Assembly: GCA_020073445.1 (NCBI GenBank)
Contig: JAIQFE010000029.1
Span: forward strand, 20,448 to 84,447
Source: Terriglobia bacterium
Lineage (GTDB): Bacteria; Acidobacteriota; Terriglobia; Bryobacterales; Bryobacteraceae
Length of the DNA: 64,000 nucleotides
Direction: 5' to 3'
Positions 46,569 to 55,998 of the stretch are shown one piece after another. The translations under genes were made by a program, and so were the position numbers. Positions within the stretch are counted from its first letter, which is position 1. Each line of letters opens with the position of its first letter. Below the pieces are notes generated by a model that was not told the DNA's origin, made no database searches, and saw nothing but the letters and a program-made list of their open reading frames with translations.

Positions 46569-47743
46569 TAGGCCAACTTACTTAGACGCGCTTCGGCCTC
46601 CTTCAGAGTGTCATATTTTTTCGGAAAGCAAAAGCGTATCCAGCGAGCTCCGTCTAGGGAATTTCCGAAGAAGCTCGATCCGGGCACTGCGGCAACCCCC
46701 ACTGTTTCAATCAGATGTCGCGCGAAGCTGACATCGTCCATCTTGCTCAATGCGGAGAAGTCGGCCATGACGTAATACGCGCCGCGCGGGATCGAGCAGC
46801 GAAACCCTGTGCGCTCCAGCATTTGGAGCATCATGTCGCGCCGTTCGGTATAGTGCTGCGCGAGTTCCGTATAGTAACTCTCCGGCAACCCCAGCGCGAC
46901 CACGCCAGCCTCCTGCAAAGGGGCTGCGGCGCCCACTGTGAGGAAGTCGTGGACCTTTCGGACGGACTCGGTAATATCCGGATTCGCCAGAACCCAACCC
47001 ACGCGCCAGCCCGTTACAGCGTACGTTTTGCTCATGCTGTTGATGAGAATCGTCCGTTCGCGCATGCCCGGCATCGTCATCATGGGGACGTGCTGCGCGC
47101 CATCGTAGACGATGTGCTCGTAGATCTCGTCGGTGATCGCCAGCGCGTCGAACTCCTGGCATAAATCGGCGATTACCTGAAGCTGTTCGCGATCAAACAC
47201 TTGCCCTGTCGGATTGCCGGGCGAGTTAATGATGATCGCTTTGGTCTTCTTGGAGAATGCCCGGCGAAGCTCATCCGGATCGAACCTCCAATCCGGAGCG
47301 TGCAGCTTTACGAATTTGCGATGGGCGTCGCACAGCAGCGTATCAGGGCCGAAGTTTTCGTAAAACGGCTCAAAGATAACGACTTCATCGCCGGGGTTCG
47401 ACACAGCCAGCAGCGACGCGATCATGCCCTCGGTGGATCCGCAGCATACGGTGATCTCGCGTTCGGGGTCGACTTCCAGGCCGTAGGTTCGCTTGTATTT
47501 CGCCGCGATCTGGTCGCGAAAGCGTTTCGCGCCCCAGGTGATCGCGTATTGGTTGACGTCGTCGCAGATCGCCTGGCAAGCGGCGTCTTTTACGATTTGA
47601 GGCGCGGGAAAATCGGGAAAGCCTTGCGCCAGATTGACGGCGTTGTGCTTCAAGGCGAGGCGAGTCATCTCGCGGATGACGCTCTCGGTAATACCTAGTG
47701 TGCGCTGAGCGCGGAAGCGTTGTCGATTCAGGGTGGCAGGCAT
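46568..47743 (-). CDS. Class I/II pyridoxal-phosphate aminotransferase
   Basis: A 391-residue fold-type I aminotransferase. Recognised by LAQGFPDFPAP, the AITWGAKRFRDQIA segment, NSPGNPTGQVF, AITDEIYEHIVYDG with the pyridine-binding Asp, and NSMSKTYAVTGWRVGW with the Schiff-base lysine. It resembles kynurenine/methionine-type and AspC-like enzymes (YbdL group). The preferred amino donor cannot be read from sequence. It is coupled with the 126-residue protein downstream. Confidence 0.88.
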   Translation of the reverse strand: MPATLNRQRFRAQRTLGITESVIREMTRLALKHNAVNLAQGFPDFPAPQIVKDAACQAICDDVNQYAITWGAKRFRDQIAAKYKRTYGLEVDPEREITVCCGSTEGMIASLLAVSNPGDEVVIFEPFYENFGPDTLLCDAHRKFVKLHAPDWRFDPDELRRAFSKKTKAIIINSPGNPTGQVFDREQLQVIADLCQEFDALAITDEIYEHIVYDGAQHVPMMTMPGMRERTILINSMSKTYAVTGWRVGWVLANPDITESVRKVHDFLTVGAAAPLQEAGVVALGLPESYYTELAQHYTERRDMMLQMLERTGFRCSIPRGAYYVMADFSALSKMDDVSFARHLIETVGVAAVPGSSFFGNSLDGARWIRFCFPKKYDTLKEAEARLSKLA

Positions 47744-47819
47744 GTCACTTGCGGCGGAAACTGAAGCGATTGTAACAGTTCGTGCAAGAATAACTGTGAG
47801 GGCAGCGCACTTTCCCTTG

Positions 47820-48023
47820 GTGACGAACCAACAACTTTACTTGGCAATCGGCATCCCAATGCTGTTCAACGCCGCCTTGATCGGGCTCGTGGTTGGGCTG
47901 ATGAATGCTAAGTTCAGCGCCATCGACAAGCGCTTCGACGATATGCGCGATCTCTGGCGTGCCGAGCTTCATCGGGTGGAAGAAGTCCTGGATGCGCGCC
48001 TGAAGCACCTCGAGGAACGCTAA
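47820..48023 (+). CDS. Small membrane protein with coiled-coil tail
   Basis: A 67-residue protein from GTG 47820, chosen because it starts immediately before the hydrophobic helix (QQLYLAIGIPMLFNAALIGLVVGLM); the open frame to 47733 overlaps the divergent aminotransferase start. After the helix comes a charged coiled coil (KRFDDMRDLWRAELHRVEEVLDARLKHLEER). Small proteins of this form often act as membrane-anchored oligomerisation partners. Function unknown. Confidence 0.5.
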   Translation: MTNQQLYLAIGIPMLFNAALIGLVVGLMNAKFSAIDKRFDDMRDLWRAELHRVEEVLDARLKHLEER

Positions 48024-48041
48024 AGCGAAGAACGGTAAGGT

Positions 48042-50165
48042 CTAGCGGTTCGCCGGAGCCGGGCCAGGACTGTAAATGCGGCGATACGCATCGGCATTGC
48101 GCAGCACAGCCTGGATGTATCCGCGAGTCTGCGTGAAGGGCACGGTCTCGACGAACTCGGCGGGCTCCTGGAAATCGCCCCACGTCAGCCACGATTTCGC
48201 GCGCGTCATTCCTGCATTGTACGCAGCCAGTGCGGCTTCGGTATGGCCGCCGAGCTGATTCGTCACCAGTCGCAAATAGTAGGTCCCGAACTGCAGATTC
48301 AGCGCCGGCTGGAATAGCTTGGCCGTGGTGTACGCGGGAATCTTGAGTTTGCGGCTCAGCTCGCGGCCGGTGACCGGTTCGATTTGCGTCAGGCCGCGCG
48401 CGTTGGCGCGTGACGTCACTTTGGGGTCGAACTCGGATTCCTGCCGGATCAGTGCGGCCATCAGGAACGGATCGAGATCATTCTGCTTGGAGAAGCGCTC
48501 CAGATCCGCGCGATACGGCAGCGGAAACGCCAGGTGCCAGAAATCGGCCGGCGCGGAGTCGATCGGCAGGGACAAATAATTCCCGGCGTAGCTCTTGATG
48601 TAGCGGATGGCCTGCGCAGGCTGGCCGTCGCCGATCAGAGCGCCGAGTTCCATCGCGAGCAGATGCGGCTGATCGCCATTCTGGGCTCCGTAGCGCAGCT
48701 CGGTCTCGGCCCAATCTTTCAATCCCGCAGAGACCAGCATTTTGGCGCGCTCGATTCGAGCCCGCGATGACGCGCTGGCGTCGAATACAGTCGTCCGGGC
48801 GCGCTGCGGGAAACCGACCGTCTTGAGAAATTCGGCGGCCGCGGGAGAAGGCCCGGCAGTGGCAACCGGCGTCAGACGATCGCGAGCCAGCATCGCATAA
48901 TACTGGTTCGGATATTCACGCGAGATTTCGTCGTAATAGGCGCGGGCCGCGGCTCGATCGCGCGATTGGTCGGCCAGCCGGCCCAAGAAATAGAGCGCTC
49001 CGGAAGCATTCTCCGATGCGGGAAACAACCGCAGGTGCGCGCGCAGCATCTCCGCCGCATCCGGTTCGCGCCGCAGATAATGCAGCCATGTGACTTTCCA
49101 ATGGCAGCTCGCGGCCTGCTTATCCTGAGGGAACGATTCGTAACAGGCCCGGTACAGCGGCTCATACTGATCGGCCTTGTTCTCGGTAAGGTAGCGATTC
49201 GCCGCCGCCATCACAGCCTGCAACCGCCACGTCGAATTGGGATGCAGACGGCCGAGCTTAGCGGCGACGGCGTCCATCTCATCCAGATTGTTTAGGCGGC
49301 GCGCGCTCTGCATCACGTAATACAGGCGCTCGGCGTCCGCTTCCGGTGAGGCGACCTCAAGCGTCGTCAGGTACTTGTACGCGACCGCGTTCTCCTCGGC
49401 GGTGTAGTGAGCCACGCCGACGCGGACCCGCGCCAGATCGCGCTCGGCGCCACCGAGCTGCGGGATCAACGCTTCCAGTTCCTTGCGAGCACGCACCGCT
49501 TGTCCGGCATCGAGCAGTTTGATCGCGCGGCCCAACATCGCCGCAGGAAGGGCAGGCGGATACTTATCGTCGAGACTGGTCTTGAGCTTCTCGATTTCTG
49601 TTGAGGCAAGCCCGGCTTCGGCCGACACAGGGAATCCGTAGTAGACGCGCTGGTAGTAGATGGCGGCGCTGACGCTATCGCCGGAGCCGGCGAAGGCCGC
49701 GGCCATGGCGAAATCGCCCTTGGGCTGCGAGAGCACCGCGTAGTACTTGCGCAGCAGTTCGAGCGCGGCGGCCGGACTATTATTCTGAGTTAACGCGTTC
49801 GCAGCCAGCAGCACCGAGCGAGGAACCAAAGGCGACGCTGGAGACTGCTTGAAGACCGCATCGAGCGTGGCGGGCACTGCGGCAAAATCCTTTGAGGCAA
49901 ATTGAGCGGAGCCCAGAAACCATGCCGCATAATCGGCGAGCTTGGGGAGGCGCTGAGGCAGACCTTTGAGAGCGGCGATGGCGGCCGGATATCGGCCGGC
50001 GTCGAGAGCATCGTCGCCGGCTTTGAGATCGGCGAGGGGATCGGTGGCGGCGCGCACGGCGAGCACTGTTCCGCCGAGGGCGATGACAAAGGCAACGCCC
50101 GCCACGGCAGACAGAGCCGCTTTACGCCAGCGGGCCAGGATAAGAAGGACCGAGCAGTACCGCAT
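48042..50165 (-). CDS. Slt70-like lytic murein transglycosylase
   Basis: A 707-residue envelope protein with an N-terminal helix anchor (about 15-38). A long alpha-superhelical region of TPR-like repeats (about 45-540) follows, then the C-terminal SLT domain. The catalytic glutamate is Glu576 in LIRQESEFDP, followed by SRANARGLTQIEP, NLQFGTYYLRLV and ALAAYNAGMTRAKSW. It cleaves peptidoglycan with formation of 1,6-anhydromuramyl ends. The start overlaps the upstream minus-strand gene by 44 bases, so the two are probably one operon. Confidence 0.88.
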   Translation of the reverse strand: MRYCSVLLILARWRKAALSAVAGVAFVIALGGTVLAVRAATDPLADLKAGDDALDAGRYPAAIAALKGLPQRLPKLADYAAWFLGSAQFASKDFAAVPATLDAVFKQSPASPLVPRSVLLAANALTQNNSPAAALELLRKYYAVLSQPKGDFAMAAAFAGSGDSVSAAIYYQRVYYGFPVSAEAGLASTEIEKLKTSLDDKYPPALPAAMLGRAIKLLDAGQAVRARKELEALIPQLGGAERDLARVRVGVAHYTAEENAVAYKYLTTLEVASPEADAERLYYVMQSARRLNNLDEMDAVAAKLGRLHPNSTWRLQAVMAAANRYLTENKADQYEPLYRACYESFPQDKQAASCHWKVTWLHYLRREPDAAEMLRAHLRLFPASENASGALYFLGRLADQSRDRAAARAYYDEISREYPNQYYAMLARDRLTPVATAGPSPAAAEFLKTVGFPQRARTTVFDASASSRARIERAKMLVSAGLKDWAETELRYGAQNGDQPHLLAMELGALIGDGQPAQAIRYIKSYAGNYLSLPIDSAPADFWHLAFPLPYRADLERFSKQNDLDPFLMAALIRQESEFDPKVTSRANARGLTQIEPVTGRELSRKLKIPAYTTAKLFQPALNLQFGTYYLRLVTNQLGGHTEAALAAYNAGMTRAKSWLTWGDFQEPAEFVETVPFTQTRGYIQAVLRNADAYRRIYSPGPAPANR

Positions 50166-50433
50166 CTTCTTTCGCCAAGGTCTTCACCAGCTCCTGGTGG
50201 AGGTAATCGGGAACCCCACCTAAGGGTAGCAGGAAGTTTTCTCGGAAGGCTCCCCGGGCCGCGTCGATGTGGGGGCGGAGGGCGCCGTACAAATCGCGCG
50301 CCGCGCGGCCGGATTTGACCTGGGAGGCCTGATAAAGCTGGATCTCGGCCACCTTCACGCGGGCAAAGCGGAGGGCTCGGGAGTGGGTGAGCGCTCGGGC
50401 GAGTCCAGCGGCGTAGATGGAGGAGATGTCCAA
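50122..50433 (-). CDS. Conserved hypothetical protein, coupled to the lytic transglycosylase
   Basis: A helical protein of 103 residues if translated from TTG 50433; the open frame reaches ATG 50508, but residues 1-25 of that longer form look non-coding. Readable blocks are LARALTHSRALRFARVKVAE, GRAARDLYGALRPHIDAARGAFREN and LGGVPDYLHQELVKTLAKEDAVLLG. Its 3' end overlaps slt. The -10-like TACAAT at 50439-50444 would place transcription initiation on or next to the TTG, so a leaderless start is possible. Function unknown. Confidence 0.5.
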   Translation of the reverse strand: MDISSIYAAGLARALTHSRALRFARVKVAEIQLYQASQVKSGRAARDLYGALRPHIDAARGAFRENFLLPLGGVPDYLHQELVKTLAKEDAVLLGPSYPGPLA

Positions 50434-50459
50434 ACCATATTGTATCGCTAATGGTTTGG
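50430..50459 (-). promoter_or_regulatory. Operator/promoter site A (CCAAACCAT-N12-ATGGTTTGG)
   Basis: A perfect 9-base inverted repeat with a 12-base spacer. On the minus strand the spacer carries TACAAT (50439-50444), a -10-like box directed at the operon containing the 103-residue protein and slt. A copy with 24 of 30 identical bases and a -10 box at the same offset lies at 52693-52722. Confidence 0.55.
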
Positions 50460-50508
50460 GTTGACGACTGCTGGGAACAGTTGGGCCTGCCCATCCCGGG
50501 CGGCTCAT

Positions 50509-50661
50509 CCGAGAAGCGCGTTTTTCGATAGAGGGCCGAGTCTTCGCATGAACGACCTCAAGCCGACTCCCACCGGACCGTACCAGTTCGTACGATGCGA
50601 TTCTGGCCTACTTGGCTGATACCGCAGTCGGAAACCTCAGGGGGGAGCGCTCTGGGCTAAT
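50509..50661. other. Intergenic region with a short truncated frame
   Basis: 153 bases. ATG 50548 opens MNDLKPTPTGPYQFVRC but stops after 23 codons. The opening looks like a real protein start, so it may be the 5' remnant of a gene broken when the neighbouring unrecognised gene arrived. Nothing else is visible. Confidence 0.3.
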
Positions 50662-52008
50662 TCAATCGAACTCAGCAAAATACGCGATTCCGCTCCGACG
50701 CTGCGCGCGAACTGCCAACACAGACTCGACGATTGTTCGAGCTAACGAGGGCACTTCCTTGGTAATTCCGGCAAGAGCTCCGATCACGGCCATCTCCCAA
50801 GCGGAGGATTGGGGAAGTAGACTACCAACGATGCCGCCGGCCCCCGCAGCCTTAACTGCAGTCGTTATTCCGGTAGCCAAAGAGCCGAACATCCTTTCCC
50901 AAGTCTCACGCATCGCCTGCCGGTAAAGCGCGGTATCCCTTCTCAGTTTGCCCATGACGTAAAGTTCTATTTCGTGCTCAGCCTTCCCTCCCCATGGAGA
51001 GGATTCGACCAGTTGAGTCAGCTCCAGCAGATCGGTAGAAATGTAGCGCTCTCTAGCGTCTGCCATGCTTTTCCGATACTTTACAATCTCAGAAGTACTC
51101 TTGGCTGATATCGTTGCTAGGTCAAAAAGCTGGCTCGCGATGGAAAATGAAACTGCGCCGAAAGCAGGCCTGACAGAGGAGTGTGCCTCGAGTTCCGGGA
51201 AGCTTCTGAGCACGACGTCACCCAGAGTTCTCGTTTTTTCATAGCGGTGTCTTAGCTCGCCTTTGTGGTGTGGGTCGATGAATACAGGGCAAGCGGTGGC
51301 CCGATGTGCACAAGCTAATACGTCCGTGATGTCATAAGAATCGATGATTGCATTAGGCGCCCGGATCAAGGAATGTTCTTGGTGAGTGCCGTTTTCATCG
51401 ATTGAGCGCACGGTGGAAATCTTGAGACCTTCATATTGATCAACCGTAGTCTCGCTAAGTCGGTTGAACTCCTCATCTAGCATGTCCGATGCCGCGAAAG
51501 CGTTTCGGACCCGTCGGAATTGCTCGGTTGTCAGTTCGTCAAAGTCACTGACCGCTACGGATCGGGCAATTTCGTTCTCTCGCAGCTCGGCCAGCGTTTC
51601 CTCCAGCTCAGAGTCGTGAATAGACGCCTCATCGAAAGTGAAGCCAGATGAAGTATGGACAAAAAAGTCGAAATCCTCCTCGATGATGGCACCGTCAGAT
51701 CGACGGACACGAATGCGACCCTCCTCAAGAAACTCACCGTCCAACACAGGATGGGTGTCGGGTAGCATATAGATCAACTCGTCAAACAGCAGAGCAAGCC
51801 TCTTGACGTTCGTTGCCCGGTCGGGAGTGTTGTTGAGTTTGAAAAGCGCCTTTAGGGCTGGACCTGATGCCATAGGGCTGATTCGGCAGTGTACCAGGGT
51901 TGGGAGTGGAGTGGCGAGATGCGGATCGAGATTGTTCTTCCATCCAGCTTCGCGGGTTCCAGCGAAATCCAGCGGCGGGTATAAGTAATCAGCGGTAGTC
52001 CGCTCCAT
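50662..52008 (-). CDS. Unrecognised 448-residue protein
   Basis: I do not recognise this gene. From ATG 52008 (MERTTADYLYPPLDFAG) it encodes 448 residues. The N-terminal part contains KRLALLFDELIYMLPD, a strand/helix pattern seen in large uncharacterised proteins of genomic islands. The middle is acidic and helical (ELEETLAELRENEIARSV). The last 90 residues contain a Gly/Ala-rich hydrophobic stretch (GITTAVKAAGAGGIVGSLL) that may be membrane-inserting. Its base composition is more AT-rich than that of its neighbours. It stands alone and is preceded by repeats (52014 onward), consistent with acquisition. An effector or defence role is possible but unsupported. Confidence 0.5.
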   Translation of the reverse strand: MERTTADYLYPPLDFAGTREAGWKNNLDPHLATPLPTLVHCRISPMASGPALKALFKLNNTPDRATNVKRLALLFDELIYMLPDTHPVLDGEFLEEGRIRVRRSDGAIIEEDFDFFVHTSSGFTFDEASIHDSELEETLAELRENEIARSVAVSDFDELTTEQFRRVRNAFAASDMLDEEFNRLSETTVDQYEGLKISTVRSIDENGTHQEHSLIRAPNAIIDSYDITDVLACAHRATACPVFIDPHHKGELRHRYEKTRTLGDVVLRSFPELEAHSSVRPAFGAVSFSIASQLFDLATISAKSTSEIVKYRKSMADARERYISTDLLELTQLVESSPWGGKAEHEIELYVMGKLRRDTALYRQAMRETWERMFGSLATGITTAVKAAGAGGIVGSLLPQSSAWEMAVIGALAGITKEVPSLARTIVESVLAVRAQRRSGIAYFAEFD

Positions 52009-52013
52009 CACTA

Positions 52014-52070
52014 TCGCGGCTCGGAAGGGAACAAGGTGGCCGCTCACTGGCGTTCGCGGTTCGGAAGGGA
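52014..52070. repeat. Direct repeat TCGCGGYTCGGAAGGGA
   Basis: Two 17-base copies at 52014-52030 and 52054-52070, 16 of 17 identical and 40 bases apart, immediately upstream of the ATG of the unrecognised gene. They are separated by CCGCTCACTGGCGT, a sequence type found repeatedly between acidobacterial genes. They form one composite element with the hairpins at 52154-52189. Confidence 0.55.
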
Positions 52071-52153
52071 GTCGGTCGGCTGGCGAGCCGCTTGCGGCCA
52101 AGCAAGATCGCCTGACCCACCGGGGCTGTCGCAGGTCGGAAGCAGTGAAGGGC

Positions 52154-52189
52154 GCCGCCTAGAAAGGCGGCGGCAGCCATGAATGGCTG
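52154..52189. repeat. Double hairpin element
   Basis: Two adjacent perfect hairpins, GCCGCCT-agaa-AGGCGGC (52154-52171) and CAGCCAT-ga-ATGGCTG (52174-52189), followed by ACCCCAC. The twin-hairpin layout parallels 2282-2317, and the GGCTGACCCCAC end is identical to 7249-7260 beside the long palindrome, so these elements belong to one family. Confidence 0.6.
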
Positions 52190-52256
52190 ACCCCACAAAC
52201 GAGAACTGGGCAAAAGGGACCGCCTCCACGGTCCCCCTGCCGACATTACGCGGATA

Positions 52257-52571
52257 TTACTGCGCCAACACGATCTTCATGGTCGTACCACCCACGGAGA
52301 TCGATTCGAGCTTCGAGGCGTTGGTGGAAACCGACGTGAACGAATACTTCTGCTTGCCGTTCTCGACCGTCGCAGACGACTGCGCCACTACATCCTTACC
52401 CGACTTGAATATGGCCTTGTCGCCTTGCACTTCAACCTTATAGGTCCCGGCCTTCAACTCGGTTGCGCCCACGTGGGTGGCTTGCGTGAGCTCGACCTTG
52501 TAATCCGAGGCGGCGCTGGCAATACCTATCCCGAGCGCGGCGAATCCGATCAACAACTTCTTCGACAACAT
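52257..52571 (-). CDS. Small secreted protein
   Basis: A 104-residue exported protein from ATG 52571, chosen because GGAGGAG lies 9 bases upstream and a signal peptide follows (MLSKKLLIGFAALGIGIASAA). The mature part is an 80-residue beta protein (YKVELTQATHVGATELKAGTYKVEVQGDKAIFKSGKDVVAQSSATVE). It is of a type abundant in acidobacteria, with no known function. A promoter with an operator-like site lies about 130-160 bases upstream, leaving a leader of roughly 125 bases. Confidence 0.7.
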   Translation of the reverse strand: MLSKKLLIGFAALGIGIASAASDYKVELTQATHVGATELKAGTYKVEVQGDKAIFKSGKDVVAQSSATVENGKQKYSFTSVSTNASKLESISVGGTTMKIVLAQ

Positions 52572-52692
52572 TAGACTACACTCCTCCATGTTTGAAATTA
52601 CTGCTCTGGTGAGAGCTCCGCCCGGAATAGTTCTCCATGATCTCCGTCTACACAGGCGTGGAATCAACGGGGCAAAACCGGGGCGGGGGTCT

Positions 52693-52729
52693 TCAAACCA
52701 AATTTTATCACGTATGGTTTGGCGGTCAA
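52693..52729 (-). promoter_or_regulatory. Operator/promoter site B
   Basis: On the minus strand TTGACC (52724-52729), a 16-base spacer and TAAAAT (52702-52707) form a promoter for the small secreted protein. The 30 bases 52693-52722 match site A at 50430-50459 at 24 positions and keep both halves of the inverted repeat (CAAACCA and TGGTTTG), with the -10 box at the same offset. Confidence 0.6.
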
Positions 52730-52795
52730 ACAAATCTTCCGTGAAAATTTGCGCGTAGGCCGCGAGAGCGTTACAACCCTAATACAATCGAACCT

Positions 52796-54259
52796 ATGAA
52801 GCGGCCGCTCTTCGCGTTTATGATTTTTTCATATTCGGTTTTCTCGCAGGCGCCTGAAACCCGGCTGAACCCTGCGGTGAAACAGATCGTCGATGGGATC
52901 TCGGAACAGAGGATCAAGGCAACGCTCGAGAAGCTGGAAGGCTTCGGCACCCGTTACGTCCTTTCGGCACAGGACGACCCTATGCACGGCATCGGCGCGG
53001 CCAAGCGATGGATTCACGATGAGCTGCAGAGCTACAGCCCGCGTCTGGAAGTTGCCTATCAGAACTTCATGGTCAAGAAGGGCGCGCGCCAGGGACAGGT
53101 GATTCGCGACGTGGAGTTGTCCAACGTGGTCGCCGTGCTTCCGGGCACCATCCATAAGGAGCGTTATGTGCTGGTGACCGCGCACTACGACTCGCTCGCG
53201 CAGGTCCGGAAGCCCTTCGCAGGCGATGAGCAGCGCATCGCCGAGTCCGTCAGACAAGGGATGGAGGAGAACGAAGCACGGACGCTGTTGAAGATCAATC
53301 CTCCGGAGAACGAACTCGGTCCGCTGGATTTCGAGGCTACGGCCGATGCACCGATCGCCCCTGGAGTGACGGACGACGGCAGCGGCACGGCGGCCGTATT
53401 GGAATTAGCTCGCGTCCTGAGCCAATATCAGTTCGACAAGACGATCGTCTTCATCGCCTTCGCCGCCGAAGAAATCGGATTGAGCGGAAGCCAGACGTAT
53501 GCGGCGATGGCGAAGCAGACCGGCATGCAGATTGAAGCGGTCCTGAATAACGACATCATCGGGAGTGATGTTTCCGGCAACGGGCAATCCGCGACCAGCG
53601 TTCTGCGTCTCTTCGCAGCCGGTCCCGAAGAGTCCCCCACGCGCGAACTGGGGCGCTATATGAAACAGATCGCCGAACGCTTCGTGCCGTCGATGCAGGT
53701 GCAGATGGTCTTCCGGCAGGATCGTTTTCTTCGCGGCGGCGACCACACGCCGTTCCTGAATCAAGGCTTTCCCGCCGTGCGGCTGACCACCGCCAGCGAG
53801 AACTACAAGAATCAGCACTCGACCACCGATACTTTCGCCAACACGTCGGTTCCTTATACGACGCGCGTCGCCCGAATGAACGCGGCGGTTCTGGCCAGCC
53901 TGGCGCTCGCGCCCGCGCCGCCCGTGCTGAACTGGACGTATTCGTCGGGTCCGAACAAAGGCGGGCACGTTCCGCTCCTGACCAGGGGCAAATCGGGTTA
54001 TGACGCAGTGCTGCACTGGCTCCCGAACACCGAGCCGGACCTCGCCGGCTACACTGTGGTGATCCGATCCACCACATCGCCGGTGTGGGAACACGAGACG
54101 TGGGTCGGCAACGTGACCAGCTTCACGATGCCGGACGTATCGATCGACGACATCGCGATCGGGGTGAAAGCTGTGGACATAGACGGCAATCAGAGCGCCG
54201 TCTCGCCCTATATGGAGCCGGTCCAACCCGGCAGCCTGACCCCCGCTACAGCCAGGTAA
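52796..54259 (+). CDS. Secreted M28-family zinc aminopeptidase
   Basis: A 487-residue exported di-zinc peptidase (signal about 1-18). Ligands and catalytic residues are in order: VTAHYDS (His), GVTDDGSGTAAVLE (bridging Asp), FAAEEIGLSGS (catalytic Glu and ligand Glu), NNDIIGSD (Asp) and NQHSTTDT (His). From about 385 there is a fibronectin-III-like domain (DAVLHWLPNTEPDLAGYTVVIRS). It releases N-terminal amino acids from peptides in the periplasm or outside. TACAAT 16 bases upstream of the ATG could be its -10 box. Confidence 0.88.
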   Translation: MKRPLFAFMIFSYSVFSQAPETRLNPAVKQIVDGISEQRIKATLEKLEGFGTRYVLSAQDDPMHGIGAAKRWIHDELQSYSPRLEVAYQNFMVKKGARQGQVIRDVELSNVVAVLPGTIHKERYVLVTAHYDSLAQVRKPFAGDEQRIAESVRQGMEENEARTLLKINPPENELGPLDFEATADAPIAPGVTDDGSGTAAVLELARVLSQYQFDKTIVFIAFAAEEIGLSGSQTYAAMAKQTGMQIEAVLNNDIIGSDVSGNGQSATSVLRLFAAGPEESPTRELGRYMKQIAERFVPSMQVQMVFRQDRFLRGGDHTPFLNQGFPAVRLTTASENYKNQHSTTDTFANTSVPYTTRVARMNAAVLASLALAPAPPVLNWTYSSGPNKGGHVPLLTRGKSGYDAVLHWLPNTEPDLAGYTVVIRSTTSPVWEHETWVGNVTSFTMPDVSIDDIAIGVKAVDIDGNQSAVSPYMEPVQPGSLTPATAR

Positions 54260-54322
54260 CGAGCCTAAGTTAAGCGTTAAAGCTTAGTCCTAAATAAGTC
54301 GATAGATGAGGTGGTACAGCTC

Positions 54323-55984
54323 ATGCGAACCCGAGCCAGTTCTCCGGGCATGTCTTGGCCCGGGGTAACCGGGGCAATCTGCGGTATATCGGCCATCCTG
54401 CTGGGTGCTGTCGTCCTTTTGGGATGGGCCATCCATTCGCCAATCCTCGTTCAAGTGGCGCCGGATCTGGCGCCGATGCAGCGCAATACGGCCGTAGGCT
54501 TTGCCTTGATCGGGCTCTCTCTCCTGGCGATCGTATGGAGGCATCGGAGATTCGCGCTCATCGGCTCCGCGATCACGGGGGCGCTAGCGGCCGCGACCCT
54601 TCTCGAATATCTGCTGCACGCCAATTTCGGGATCGACGAAATGCTGGGCGCCGGGTACATCACCACCCAGACTTCGAACGCGGGGCGGATGTCGCCGACC
54701 ACGGCGCTCTGTTTCCTGGCGCTGGCCATCGGTTTCGCGCTGGCCCAAACCGGCCCGCGCTCCCGCAGATCCGCGTGGCTGGGGGTTACGGGTCTGCTGG
54801 TGACCGCCGTCGGAGCCGGCTGTTTCGTCGCCCTGGTGTCCGGGACAAGCGACGCTTTCTCTTGGGGGAACCTGACTCGCGTGGCTTTCCTTACAGCGAT
54901 CGGCTTCCTGCTGATGGGAATCGGCATTACCGCCGTGGGCTGGGATCTGACTCGACCCGGTTTGGGCGAACCGGCGTGGGTCCCCATCGGCGCGAGTTGC
55001 CTGGTGGGAACCATCCGAATCGGACTGTGGCAGGCTTTTACCGCCAACGAACAAATCAAGGTGGGCTTGCTATCGAACCTCACGCTGCTGGGTGGACTGT
55101 TGAGCGCGGTCCTTTTCGGCGTCGTGATTCACCTGGCTTTGAAGGCGAATTTGCAACGCGAAGCCCTGCGAACCGCGAATCGGCGGCTGGAAGAAGAGAT
55201 GGTGGAACGCAAGCAAGCGGAAGAAGCGGCGCAGGCGGCCAATCGAGCCAAGAGCGAGTTTCTGGCGAATATGAGCCATGAGATTCGCACGCCGATGAAC
55301 GGGATCCTTGGAATGCTGGCGTTGTCGATGGAGACCACCCTCGATCCCGAGCAGCGTGAGTACCTCGATACGGCGAGGGAATCGGCGGAAGCGCTGCTGA
55401 CGGTGATCAACGACGTCCTGGACTTCTCGAAGATCGAGGCCGGAAAGCTGAACGTTGATACTGTGAACTTCAGTCTGCGCGAGAGCCTGGCGCAGACACT
55501 GAAGGCGTTTGCCATTCGAGCGCAGGAGAAGAGCCTGGAGCTGAATTTGTACGTCGACCCACAAGTAGTTGATCTGGTATCGGGCGATCCGGTGCGACTG
55601 CGCCAGATCCTCGTGAACCTGTTGGGGAATGCGATCAAGTTCACCAGCTCGGGCGGCGTGACGTTATCCGTTCAAAGAGAGTCTCAAGATAGTGACGACC
55701 TGGTGCTGCGGTTTACGATCAAGGACACCGGGATCGGCATTCCGCAGGAGAGACAAAAAGAGATTTTCTCAGCCTTCACTCAAGCCGATAGCTCGACCAC
55801 CCGCAAGTATGGCGGCACCGGCCTGGGGCTAACCATATCGCGCCGGCTAAGCGAGCTGCTGGGAGGCCGAATCTGGGTGGAGAGCGAACCCGGCAAGGGG
55901 AGTTCTTTCATCTTCACGGCAAAGCTCGGGATCGCCCAGGAAACGAAAGCTGCGGGCGAGAAGCGCGCGCTGCAGTCCGCGTGA
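54323..55984 (+). CDS. Membrane sensor histidine kinase
   Basis: A 553-residue kinase. ATG 54323 is chosen over GTG 54311 because GAGGTG sits 9 bases before it. About eight helices (residues 10-275) form an integral sensor module of the MASE kind. A coiled coil (about 275-310) leads to the dimerisation domain with phospho-accepting His319 in [12 protein letters not shown], and the ATPase domain with [10 protein letters not shown] (N box), DTGIGIP (G1) and GGTGLGL (G2). It has the sequence type of hybrid kinases but no receiver, and no response-regulator gene is adjacent. Confidence 0.85.
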   Translation: MRTRASSPGMSWPGVTGAICGISAILLGAVVLLGWAIHSPILVQVAPDLAPMQRNTAVGFALIGLSLLAIVWRHRRFALIGSAITGALAAATLLEYLLHANFGIDEMLGAGYITTQTSNAGRMSPTTALCFLALAIGFALAQTGPRSRRSAWLGVTGLLVTAVGAGCFVALVSGTSDAFSWGNLTRVAFLTAIGFLLMGIGITAVGWDLTRPGLGEPAWVPIGASCLVGTIRIGLWQAFTANEQIKVGLLSNLTLLGGLLSAVLFGVVIHLALKANLQREALRTANRRLEEEMVERKQAEEAAQAANRAKSEFLANMSHEIRTPMNGILGMLALSMETTLDPEQREYLDTARESAEALLTVINDVLDFSKIEAGKLNVDTVNFSLRESLAQTLKAFAIRAQEKSLELNLYVDPQVVDLVSGDPVRLRQILVNLLGNAIKFTSSGGVTLSVQRESQDSDDLVLRFTIKDTGIGIPQERQKEIFSAFTQADSSTTRKYGGTGLGLTISRRLSELLGGRIWVESEPGKGSSFIFTAKLGIAQETKAAGEKRALQSA

Positions 55985-55998
55985 GAGCCCGGCTTGAT

